DNA of 64,000 nucleotides from Balneola sp. (GTDB lineage Bacteria > Bacteroidota > Rhodothermia > Balneolales > Balneolaceae): NCBI GenBank assembly GCA_002696035.1, contig NZQV01000005.1, positions 34,246-98,245 of the forward strand. The letters run 5' to 3'. Made by a program: the position numbers and the translations under genes. Of the stretch, positions 26,263 through 35,403 are shown piece by piece (positions within the stretch are counted from its first letter, which is position 1; each line of letters opens with the position of its first letter). The notes below the pieces were generated by a model that was not told the origin of the DNA, searched no databases, and was given only the letters and a program-made list of their open reading frames with translations.

Positions 26263-26643
26263 TCATTGAGGAACGCCCAAAACGGACATGATCTTCTCTC
26301 GCAACATTTCCGGGGTGAAGGGCTTGTGAACAAATCCTGCATTATGCTTATTGATCATCTCGATTCTCTGTGCGTTACTTTCGGTGGAAACGATCAAAAC
26401 AGGAAGGTCGGAAGTCTCTGGAGTATTGCGGATGATATTCAGCATTTCCATACCATTCATGATGGGCATGTTCACATCCAAAAAAAGTAAGTCCAGCCAG
26501 TTCTTGTGTAGCTTATCCAACCCATCGATGCCGTTTTCGGCTTCATAGATCTCACCTATTTCGACATCACTGCGCTCTATGGTTTTGCGGATCATGCTTC
26601 GCATTACCGCACTGTCATCTACTATTAAAATATTAATTGCCAT
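26263..26643 (-). CDS. single-domain response regulator (CheY-like), last gene of the che operon
   Basis: 126 residues, one receiver domain: acidic residues in VDDSAVM, phospho-acceptor Asp56 (LLFLDVNMPIMNGMEML), Ser in IVSTES and Lys in GFVHKPF. It starts 11 bases after cheB behind a GGAGACGG ribosome site. It is closely similar to the regulator at 28246-28653. Likely roles are motor binding or a phosphate sink; sequence does not tell which. Confidence 0.92.
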   Translation of the reverse strand: MAINILIVDDSAVMRSMIRKTIERSDVEIGEIYEAENGIDGLDKLHKNWLDLLFLDVNMPIMNGMEMLNIIRNTPETSDLPVLIVSTESNAQRIEMINKHNAGFVHKPFTPEMLREKIMSVLGVPQ

Positions 26644-26654
26644 AACCGTCTCCG

Positions 26655-28219
<1,565 letters not shown>

Positions 28220-28245
28220 TACCCATACATTTTTTATCGTGTATT

Positions 28246-28653
28246 TTACTGCTCAGCTTTTGGTTTTACTATTATCGCTTCTTTGCTTAAAACCTTAAAA
28301 ATTTTATCCCGAAGCACTTCAACTCTAAAAGGTTTATGTACAAAACCGTTTACCAGGCTTGAGATCACATTCACCCGGGAGTCATTGCTTTCTGCGGATA
28401 CCGCCAACACTGGAATTGCATCTGTTTTAGGATCGGTTCGCATGGTAGCTATCATCTCGGCGCCGGTCATAACCGGCATGTTCAGATCGGCTACCACAAA
28501 ATCAAAGTCAATGGTTTTCATCCAATCCAGTCCTTCTTTACCATCTCCGGCTTCAATAACTTCACCAAGTTCAAATTCGCACATGTTTAGAGTGCGCCGT
28601 ATCACCATTCGCATTATCGGACAGTCATCTACTATTAAAATATTCAGGCTCAT
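28246..28653 (-). CDS. single-domain response regulator (CheY-like) between cheD and cheX
   Basis: 135 residues, one receiver domain: VDDCPIM near the N-terminus, phospho-acceptor Asp56 (FVVADLNMPVMTGAEMI), Ser in AVSAES and Lys in GFVHKPF. It starts 11 bases after cheD behind a GGAGAGA site. Similar to the regulator at 26263. Being next to a cheX, it may be that phosphatase's substrate (inference). Confidence 0.92.
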   Translation of the reverse strand: MSLNILIVDDCPIMRMVIRRTLNMCEFELGEVIEAGDGKEGLDWMKTIDFDFVVADLNMPVMTGAEMIATMRTDPKTDAIPVLAVSAESNDSRVNVISSLVNGFVHKPFRVEVLRDKIFKVLSKEAIIVKPKAEQ

Positions 28654-28664
28654 GATTCTCTCCG

Positions 28665-29189
28665 TTAGATAGTTGGTTTAAATTCCCTGTTCGCGATTGC
28701 CTGTTTTCTGCTGCTTTCGTTTACGGGTTGTTTGTTGATGGTGACCAATCCATTATTTATGGAAAGTGTCATGGTTCTGGAAATATGGCCGCCTACATCC
28801 TGGTGATCGATCATAAACCCATTTTTCCAGAGCAACTTCCGAAGAACGGTAAAGTTTCTTTTGCCAATTTTGAAGTAGTCGTCGGCTCCTTCCCGTTTCA
28901 TGCTGGCCCCACCTGCAACGGTAATTTCCAGATTCTCTTTCCGGGCTCCGAGACCATACACTTCTTTAAGCAATAGTTGAAATCCGGTATCAACATACAT
29001 AGCGGGTTTGGCGATGGCCTTTTCGGGATCGGCTTTTGAAAGAGGCAGCATCACGTGTACCATGCCTCCCACAGCTGCTTTATAATCGTAGGCTGTAATC
29101 CCAAGGCAACTTCCCAGGGCATGAGTGATAATAAACTCCTCCGGGTTCTTTGACACTTTCAGATCACTTACGCCAACTACTTTTCTCAT
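28665..29189 (-). CDS. cheD: chemoreceptor glutamine deamidase CheD
   Basis: CheD deamidates glutamines on receptors and, in Bacillus and Thermotoga, binds CheC. The catalytic Cys28 lies in ITHALGSCLGITAYD and His45 in AVGGMVHVMLPL, with conserved Gly-rich flanks; the remaining fold is present (174 residues, normal). It lies 11 bases from both cheR and the next regulator gene. The presence of CheD with two CheX proteins suggests a Bacillus-like adaptation scheme. Confidence 0.95.
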   Translation of the reverse strand: MRKVVGVSDLKVSKNPEEFIITHALGSCLGITAYDYKAAVGGMVHVMLPLSKADPEKAIAKPAMYVDTGFQLLLKEVYGLGARKENLEITVAGGASMKREGADDYFKIGKRNFTVLRKLLWKNGFMIDHQDVGGHISRTMTLSINNGLVTINKQPVNESSRKQAIANREFKPTI

Positions 29190-29200
29190 AGTTCCCTATT

Positions 29201-30022
29201 TCAACGTTTTTGATATACGGCAGGGGCTAGACTCTTAAAGCCTTTATTTTCTTTGGGGATGCTTTCCGAATGTCCTAAAAACAGATATCCGCCGGGCTCC
29301 AATAGCCGGTGAAACTTATTTACAATATCATTTTGTGTTTGCCGGTTGAAATAGATCATCACATTTCGGCACATGATCACGTGAAAAGGGCCTTTCAGTG
29401 GCCATTGGTCCGTCAAATTCAACCGCCCATAGGTGATCATCTCCCGGATCTTATTGCCAACCACATAATCAGATCCTTCTTTTCTGAAATATTTTTCGAG
29501 TATATAGTCTGGTACATCCGGCATTTTTGCGGCCGAATATCGCCCTTCTTTGGCAACGGACAGAATATCCCTGGAAATATCAGTAGCCAGTATCTTAACT
29601 TGATTCCAGTTCGCCTGATTTCTGCTTTCCAACAGGGTGATGGCAGTAGTAATGGGCTCTTCACCGGATGAGCAACCGGCCGACCACCACTTTACATTTC
29701 GGCCCCTCATTTCAGGTAGAATGTGGCTTCGGATATATTCGAAATGTTTTATCTCGCGGAAAAAGCTCGTTTTGTTGGTGGTCAGTACATCCACCATAGC
29801 CAGGAATTCTTCGCCGGATTTATCTGATTCCACAAACTCAATATAATCCTCAAAGCTTGCCAGTCCGTGCTTGCGAATTCTCTTCATCAGACGGCTTTGT
29901 ACCAGGGCCTGCTTACCTTCCTGAATATTGATACCGCAATAATCGTGAATGATCTTTCGAACGTAATTAAACTCTCCATCCTTGATCTTTATTCCTGAAA
30001 CGGGTGATACAGCTGTGCTCAT
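29201..30022 (-). CDS. cheR: chemotaxis protein methyltransferase CheR
   Basis: CheR methylates receptor glutamates using S-adenosylmethionine. Its 273 residues include the N-terminal helical domain (about 1-90), the SAM-binding motif WWSAGCSSGEEP, and the late motifs HVIMCRNVMIYFNRQTQ and LEPGGYLFLGHSES. A beta-subdomain region is present between them, where tether-binding CheR proteins dock receptor tails. Two receptors here carry matching C-termini. It lies 19 bases after cheA. Confidence 0.97.
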   Translation of the reverse strand: MSTAVSPVSGIKIKDGEFNYVRKIIHDYCGINIQEGKQALVQSRLMKRIRKHGLASFEDYIEFVESDKSGEEFLAMVDVLTTNKTSFFREIKHFEYIRSHILPEMRGRNVKWWSAGCSSGEEPITTAITLLESRNQANWNQVKILATDISRDILSVAKEGRYSAAKMPDVPDYILEKYFRKEGSDYVVGNKIREMITYGRLNLTDQWPLKGPFHVIMCRNVMIYFNRQTQNDIVNKFHRLLEPGGYLFLGHSESIPKENKGFKSLAPAVYQKR

Positions 30023-30041
30023 TGAAGTGCCTCAATTATGT

Positions 30042-32564
30042 TTATTCTTTTTCTATTAAAGCAGCCGTATCCAGGATTAGGCCCACCCGGCCATCTCCCA
30101 TGATGGCTCCTCCGGAAATATGATCCATCTTCACCAGCATATTGATGGATTTACCAACCAGCTGCTGCTGCCCGATCACTTCATCAACCAACAAGGCGTA
30201 CCGTTTACTGTTGTTCTTGATAACAAGCAGCGTTCCCATACTGAGGTCTTCGACCGCGCCACTTATCTCGAACAAACGATGCAGCCTGATCACCGGTACC
30301 GATCTTCCCCGGAATGAAACCTGTTCCGATTCTCCCATTACCGTAAACACTTCGTTACTTTCTGCACGGAAGGTCATGTCAATATTGATGGTTGGGACAA
30401 TGAACCGATCTTCGCCAACGCGAACTACCATTCCATCAGTGATTGCAAGAGTAAAAGGGAGCTCAATGGTGATGGTGGTGCCCGATCCAAGCTCCGACTC
30501 CACATCCACTTTGCCCTGTAACTGTTCAATAGAACGCCTTACAACATCCATCCCAACACCACGGCCAGATAGATCTGTTACCTTCTCAGCAGAGGAGAAG
30601 CCGGGCAGGAAGATCAAGTTGTAGATCTCTTTATCCGATAATTTCTTATCGGGATCGACCAATCCTTTTTCAACAGCTTTCCTCATGATGATATCCTTGT
30701 TGATCCCACGGCCATCGTCCCGGATCTTGATCACCACTTTACCGCCTTCCTGAGCAGCAGTCAGTTCTATATATGCCGTTTCATCTTTGCCGGATTTAGT
30801 CCGCTCCTCTGTCGTCTCAATTCCATGGTCCAGCGCGTTCCGGATCATGTGAATAAGAGGCTCATTGATGATATCCACCATGTTCCGATCGATTTCAGTA
30901 TCCTCACCCACAGTAGTGAATTTCACCTTTTTGCCCGCTTTACGGGAAAGATCTCGAACCAGGCGGTTCATCTTGTGGAAAGTCGCTTTAAGCGGAACCA
31001 TCCGAAGGGTTAAACTTGTATCCTGAAGTTCCCTGAGAATTTTAGTGGCATGATTAACCTTCTTATTAAGATCAGAATCCTGGGGAATGGCCTCATCTTG
31101 TGCCACCACTGAATGTGCGATCACCAACTCTCCTACCATGTCAATAAGGCGGTCGAGGCGATTCACACTAACCCGAACCGAAGCTTCTGACTCATTTTTT
31201 CCAGAATTTGGTTCGCTGGCATTTCCACTGTCAGCAGCTTCTGCAATTCCGTTGGCAGCAGCCTGGGCCACTCCATTTGCAGGAGCTTGTTGTGCGATGG
31301 CTGCTTCCTTCCCGGCTTCACGTAAACTTTCTTCTTCAGCACCTAATGCATCGGCCGGGGCTTTTCCCTTTTCAGAGATCTCCTCCAGCACACGCATCAT
31401 TGGGGTGAACCGTGGCGGAATTTCAAGCTTATCGCCCGGTCTTATGGTTTCCACTTCGGCCAGCATCTTGGTAATAATGTCAATGGAGTCGAGTGAAATA
31501 TCTGCACAAGCCTGATCAAAGTTCAGGTCTCCCTCACGAACCATGCTCAAAAATGTTTCCACCGAATGAGTGAATTCAGAAATGGGATCCAGTCCCATAA
31601 ATGCTGAGGTTCCTTTAATGGTGTGGAACGACCGAAATATGGTGTTGATCAGTTCGTCATCACCAGGAGATTCTTCCAGTTCCAGTAAGGCGCTTTCTGC
31701 CATCTGAATCAGGTCGGAGCATTCGGTCACAAACTCTCCGACCATCTCCATTTCAATGTCATCCGGGACAATGAATATGTCAGAATCAGAATTCGCAGCA
31801 GATTTTTTCTCTTCCTGCTCCGGCTCTGCTTTTATGACTTCAGAACTCTGAGGTTCCGATTCATCCCAATCTTCCCCTTCCTCCTTGTTGATCGCTTCTT
31901 CCGTTAAGCCGGAAATCTCTCTTAACCAGCCCTTATAGTCTTCTTCCTGAATTGCTTTTACCATGATCTCCAGCCCTTTCTCCAGCTGTTTTCCAATTTC
32001 AGCAGGTTCATGCTCTGCCAAAATCTCGATCATTGCACCTAATCTCGCTTTGTCTTTTCTGCTTGCGGTCTCCTCATCCATAGTCATGATGAGTGCGGCC
32101 AGATCATCAAGGGAAACCGGTTTTTCACCATCACTGCTGCCTTCTGAAGCAGTCGGTTCCGCCTTTTCCGCGCTCGGCTCTTCATCCAGTTCAATAACCT
32201 TATCAGCCGATTCGGATCCGCCGGAAAGTGACTTCTCGAGATCATTAAAAGATTTTTCAAAATCTTCGACATTGATGTCTCCATCCTCAATAATATATTC
32301 GCGAACCGTATTTACGGCCTGCATAGTTGAGGCTTTTACGGTCATGAAGAAATCATCTTTTTCGTAGAGATGCTTTAACCCTTCCCAGGATAGGTTTATC
32401 AGTTTTTGAAGCTGCCCAAAATTTTGATCCATTCCCCCGATCACTTTCTCAAAACGCGCGCCGGCTTCAGCCAGGTTTTCGCGGTCGGTTGGCCACACAT
32501 CTGCTAATAACCGGATTATGGTTTCTAATTCCTGTATGGTTTCTTTTTTTAGGTCGTTACTCAT
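30042..32564 (-). CDS. cheA: chemotaxis histidine kinase CheA with long N-terminal extension
   Basis: CheA is the central kinase. The domain order is unusual: residues 1-113 form a helical domain, 114-148 an acidic linker and 150-228 a second helical segment, followed by an acidic spacer. Then comes the Hpt domain (about 268-372) with His314 (RSFHTIKGTS). An Ala/Gly-rich linker, the dimerisation domain (about 462-530), the ATPase (Asn576 in IRNALDHG, DDGRG at 616-620, LSGRGVGM at 665-672) and a CheW-like domain follow. At 840 residues it exceeds the usual 650-700, the extra length being before the Hpt domain. No separate CheY-binding P2 was clearly identified; one of the N-terminal domains might serve. 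Confidence 0.96.
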   Translation of the reverse strand: MSNDLKKETIQELETIIRLLADVWPTDRENLAEAGARFEKVIGGMDQNFGQLQKLINLSWEGLKHLYEKDDFFMTVKASTMQAVNTVREYIIEDGDINVEDFEKSFNDLEKSLSGGSESADKVIELDEEPSAEKAEPTASEGSSDGEKPVSLDDLAALIMTMDEETASRKDKARLGAMIEILAEHEPAEIGKQLEKGLEIMVKAIQEEDYKGWLREISGLTEEAINKEEGEDWDESEPQSSEVIKAEPEQEEKKSAANSDSDIFIVPDDIEMEMVGEFVTECSDLIQMAESALLELEESPGDDELINTIFRSFHTIKGTSAFMGLDPISEFTHSVETFLSMVREGDLNFDQACADISLDSIDIITKMLAEVETIRPGDKLEIPPRFTPMMRVLEEISEKGKAPADALGAEEESLREAGKEAAIAQQAPANGVAQAAANGIAEAADSGNASEPNSGKNESEASVRVSVNRLDRLIDMVGELVIAHSVVAQDEAIPQDSDLNKKVNHATKILRELQDTSLTLRMVPLKATFHKMNRLVRDLSRKAGKKVKFTTVGEDTEIDRNMVDIINEPLIHMIRNALDHGIETTEERTKSGKDETAYIELTAAQEGGKVVIKIRDDGRGINKDIIMRKAVEKGLVDPDKKLSDKEIYNLIFLPGFSSAEKVTDLSGRGVGMDVVRRSIEQLQGKVDVESELGSGTTITIELPFTLAITDGMVVRVGEDRFIVPTINIDMTFRAESNEVFTVMGESEQVSFRGRSVPVIRLHRLFEISGAVEDLSMGTLLVIKNNSKRYALLVDEVIGQQQLVGKSINMLVKMDHISGGAIMGDGRVGLILDTAALIEKE

Positions 32565-32584
32565 GGTTTCCAGGGGTTAGCCGT

Positions 32585-33085
32585 TTATCGGGATTGGCTC
32601 ATTGCCATATTCAGTAAAAAATCTCCACAACTACTGGAGAATTTCATTTTCTCTGTTGGTGGTTTATTCGGCATAAACAAGGTAAGGTCACTTCCTCGTG
32701 TAGCTGTTGGCAAAGAGGACTGCCCCCTGAATCCAACTTTTTCAATGTTCGCGGCTACATCACCGGCCAGGATATTTGCTATCTCTCCGATCAGGTCACC
32801 CATATCATCGCTGGCAAACGGCAGTTTCATGCCAATAAAAGCCTCCGAGATCTTAAATGCTGTTTCCTTGGGAATTGCGATCATCAAGGTGAAGGTCAAG
32901 TCTGGGTTGAACACAGCAATATTGCCAATGATGCCATTTAGCGGGCCCTTCTCTTCTTCGCTCACATCTTCATACTGAGGCGTGTCACCACAAATAGAAG
33001 CAAACGTATTTATTACTGAGTCTCTAACGATGTCACAAATTTCAGCAGGAATATGATCTGCCTTCTTTAATTCTTCTGTAATCAT
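32585..33085 (-). CDS. cheX: CheX-type CheY-P phosphatase
   Basis: 166 residues of the CheX family. The full consensus D-x3-E-x2-N-x21-P is present (Glu101, Asn104, Pro126 in the DLIGEIANILAGDVAANIE region). It lies between cheY (10 bases upstream) and cheA (20 bases downstream), as expected for the main CheY phosphatase of this operon. Its C-terminus matches other CheX proteins in length. Confidence 0.9.
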   Translation of the reverse strand: MITEELKKADHIPAEICDIVRDSVINTFASICGDTPQYEDVSEEEKGPLNGIIGNIAVFNPDLTFTLMIAIPKETAFKISEAFIGMKLPFASDDMGDLIGEIANILAGDVAANIEKVGFRGQSSLPTATRGSDLTLFMPNKPPTEKMKFSSSCGDFLLNMAMSQSR

Positions 33086-33095
33086 TTTCTTTTTC

Positions 33096-33545
33096 TTAGG
33101 AGTTTAGAATGCTGCTGAAGAAGCTTTTCTTTTCTCCTTCATCCCCGTTTCCGGTTGCAATGTTACCATTGTCATCAAAGTAGCTGCTAATGGCTTTTGC
33201 CATTTTGTCTGCGGTAAACGGCTTGGTGATGTATTCGTTAGCACCTCCCTCATTCAGGGCTTTATCCACTTTACCCATCGACTTCTCGGCCGTAACCATG
33301 ATGATCGGAATATCGGCGTAGCCTTTGTCCCGAATAGCCCGGGCAAACTCTACACCAGTCATTTTTGGCATGTTCCAGTCCACAAAAAGGATGTCAATGT
33401 CATCGTTAAATTTTGACAGTGCATCTTCTCCATCCATGGCTTCCTCATACTCAAATTCTGCGATCATAAGTTGATCCAATGCCCGCTTTACCTGACTGCG
33501 CATGATCTTGGAATCGTCTACTACAAGTGCTTTTATCTTACTCAT
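33096..33545 (-). CDS. cheY: chemotaxis response regulator CheY
   Basis: 149 residues. One receiver domain with VVDDSKIM, phospho-acceptor Asp56 (ILFVDWNMPKMTGVEF), Thr/Ser in VTAEKS and Lys in EYITKPF, plus a short Gly/Asn/Lys-rich C-terminal tail (about 125-149) not found in classic CheY. It is the first gene of the che operon and the best candidate for the motor-binding CheY. A sigma-54-like element lies 49-63 bases upstream. Confidence 0.94.
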   Translation of the reverse strand: MSKIKALVVDDSKIMRSQVKRALDQLMIAEFEYEEAMDGEDALSKFNDDIDILFVDWNMPKMTGVEFARAIRDKGYADIPIIMVTAEKSMGKVDKALNEGGANEYITKPFTADKMAKAISSYFDDNGNIATGNGDEGEKKSFFSSILNS

Positions 33546-33593
33546 TGTTCTCTTCGTTTTACCTTTTTTTAACTGAATTACCTTTAGCTCAGG

Positions 33594-33608
33594 GCAAAGC
33601 CCAAACCT
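33594..33608 (-). promoter_or_regulatory. sigma-54-type promoter of the cheY-cheX-cheA operon
   Basis: On the minus strand the sequence reads AGGTTTGGGCTTTGC. It keeps the essential GG and GC dinucleotides and TTGC with correct spacing but has TT in place of CA in the -24 element. The predicted transcript start is near 33582, 37 bases before the cheY ATG, like the leaders of flgB and the Aer-like gene. Weaker than the other sites. Confidence 0.45.
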
Positions 33609-33814
33609 GATTCACAGCCCGGGACTGTGAAAAGCTTTTCTTTGTTATCGGTAGGTGAGATAATTCCTTAAATACTTTTCATCTTTTTTCCCCGCCCCTT
33701 TTATTCCCATCAAACCCCTTCTTATCTCGTTTTATTAGCTGATTCTAATCAAGGAAAGCAAGTTTGATCATTATACTCCGTCTGTATTTGGGTATATGAT
33801 CTAATTCTAACATT

Positions 33815-34174
33815 ATGGGTATAAAAAATTCATACAAAGCCTTTGTGGGGTTTGAGTTTTCTATGGGGAAATTCTGCAAAACCACTGCGTGCTTTTCTAT
33901 AGATAGGAAAGTTCACCCCGTGGGGAAAACGCCTGTAGTGAGAGCAGAAAAAGAAAAGGAGTTTCAAACTGCCGGCAACTCTGCAAATGATTCGCATATA
34001 AAGGAAGCCGTATATTCTACTATAGAGGAGAAAGCGGACAGTGCCGATACTGAATTTGTGGGCAGGCTCATGGACTTATCTAACCACGATTTACCTAAAC
34101 ATATCCATCAGTACCTGAAAACGGAACAGCAGTTTCGATATCCTAAAGGAGAAGCCTTAGATTTTTTAGTTTAA
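33815..34174 (+). CDS. unknown 119-residue protein
   Basis: Not recognised. An open frame from ATG to stop on the plus strand, lying alone among minus-strand chemotaxis genes and converging with the pseudokinase gene 7 bases downstream. The protein is hydrophilic without signal peptide or membrane helix. It has a Phe/Cys-containing first third (VGFEFSMGKFCKTTACFSID), an acidic middle and a C-terminal part with DLPKHIHQYLKTEQQFRYP. The ribosome site before the ATG is poor. It could be a small regulator or a spurious frame. Confidence 0.45.
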   Translation: MGIKNSYKAFVGFEFSMGKFCKTTACFSIDRKVHPVGKTPVVRAEKEKEFQTAGNSANDSHIKEAVYSTIEEKADSADTEFVGRLMDLSNHDLPKHIHQYLKTEQQFRYPKGEALDFLV

Positions 34175-34181
34175 ATAAGGA

Positions 34182-34985
34182 TCAGGCACTTGGCAAAGAA
34201 AGGCTCATTCGCCCCTTTCCGTCATCAACCATTTTAAACCGTAAAAAGCCGCCTATCTGACTGGCAAGTTTATGGCTGGCAAGTAACCCTTCTTTTAGTG
34301 AGTTATCCTTCGCACAGGCATATTCTTCCACTTCATTCCTGCAACTTAACACCTCTCTGATATCTTTTTCTTTGTTCTCTGAGATATTAAAGGTGATCTT
34401 TAAAGTAGCCATCCCTTCTTCTTCTGAAGAATGCAGTTCAACTTGTTCATCTTTCTTGATGCACTTTAAAGCAAAAGTGATCAATTTATAAATGATCAGT
34501 TTTGAAGTGTATAAAGCCGTGTTTACATGTAAAGGTTTTTCGGTGGGAGCAAAGGTCAGCTTCGATTCATCACGTTCCAACCGGTGGCATACTTCGCGGA
34601 TGGCCCAGTTCAGATCTACATCCAGAAAATCCTCCCCCATTTCGTTGATCATCTGCTCTTGTTCATACAAAGAATTCAACTGCTGAAGGATCTCATTAAC
34701 CTCGGTAACTCCATGTTCAATTTTTCTACGGTAGTGCTCGATCTGGTCTACGCTGGCATCATGCTCCAAGGTCATATTAATAAGCTCTAAATAACCTGAG
34801 ATCGCACTAAGTGGCGACATAGCATTATGCATATTCTGCCGCACAATACTTTTCTGTAGCTGGTTAAGCCTCACCAACTGCGAAAGCCTGTTTTTTAGCT
34901 GTTGAGGAGAATTTTCTGTTGATGAAAAATCATTAAGGGTTATACCGTCATCGGATAGTTCGACACTAAAACTCTGATCCGCCAT
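34182..34985 (-). CDS. histidine kinase-like protein, probable pseudokinase
   Basis: 267 residues, no membrane helix. The phospho-acceptor helix is recognisable (His53 in QNMHNAMSPLSAISGYLELI), followed by the second helix of a dimerisation domain (about 75-110). The following region has the size of an ATPase domain, but the N box lacks Asn (KLIIYKLITFALKCIKK) and no DxGxG motif is present. It may be a phospho-transfer or scaffold protein rather than an active kinase. The helix around the His resembles that of the kinase at 13677 (SPL-x2-I-x-GYLE), so the two are probably paralogues. Confidence 0.7.
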   Translation of the reverse strand: MADQSFSVELSDDGITLNDFSSTENSPQQLKNRLSQLVRLNQLQKSIVRQNMHNAMSPLSAISGYLELINMTLEHDASVDQIEHYRRKIEHGVTEVNEILQQLNSLYEQEQMINEMGEDFLDVDLNWAIREVCHRLERDESKLTFAPTEKPLHVNTALYTSKLIIYKLITFALKCIKKDEQVELHSSEEEGMATLKITFNISENKEKDIREVLSCRNEVEEYACAKDNSLKEGLLASHKLASQIGGFLRFKMVDDGKGRMSLSLPSA

Positions 34986-35403
34986 AATTTTAAAACCTGA
35001 TAATTAATAAGCCAACTAATACCATTTATTTTCCTGAAAAGTGCTTCTTTTATAAGCACGGAAATAAAAATATATCCCGCTTTTTTAACCGTGGGGATAC
35101 GTCTCTAAGTCGAATTTAAAATACTGATATCGATCAATATTAAAAATTCTTAATCTTTCATTATAGCTTCTTTTTCCACTTTTATGATTGACCCTAAGTT
35201 GCTTATGCTCAATAGATTAAAATATCTTAACATTATTTTCCACAATTTATTCACGAGTTATCCACAATACTGACTTAACTTTTGTGCGTAGATGAAAATC
35301 TGTTAATCCATTTCATTTTAATCTTAGAGAATCATTTCTTTGATACCCCAATAATAATTGATTGAGTGGATCAAGTTCAGCCGCTTTATAAATTCCTTTT
35401 TTT
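34986..35403. other. AT-rich divergent region with DnaA-box-like trio
   Basis: A 418-base gene-free gap between two divergently transcribed kinase genes. It holds an inverted repeat GTGCTT-N7-AAGCAC (35041-35059), an AT-rich tract at about 35120-35235, and three DnaA-box-like 9-mers at 35236-35266. No promoter is clear for either gene. A sigma-54-like GG/GC pair near 35377 was judged too weak. Confidence 0.55.
35236..35266 (+). promoter_or_regulatory. three head-to-tail DnaA-box-like 9-mers, 11 bp apart
   Basis: TTTTCCACA (35236-35244), TTATTCACG (35247-35255) and TTATCCACA (35258-35266) stand in the same direction with starts exactly 11 bases apart. The third is a perfect match to the DnaA box TTATNCACA and each of the others has one mismatch. 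An additional TTTTCCACT lies at 35172-35180. They may bind DnaA to control the adjacent hybrid kinase gene or form part of an origin-like element. Confidence 0.55.

Noticed and set aside
35375..35390. Sigma-54-like GG/GC pair before the hybrid kinase
   Set aside because: TGGATCA-N4-CAGC has little other match, and the leader would be about 10 bases.
34986..35403. Origin of replication
   Set aside because: Three DnaA-box-like motifs and an AT-rich tract are suggestive, but no dnaA, dnaN or other origin-linked gene is near, and genome skew was not available.
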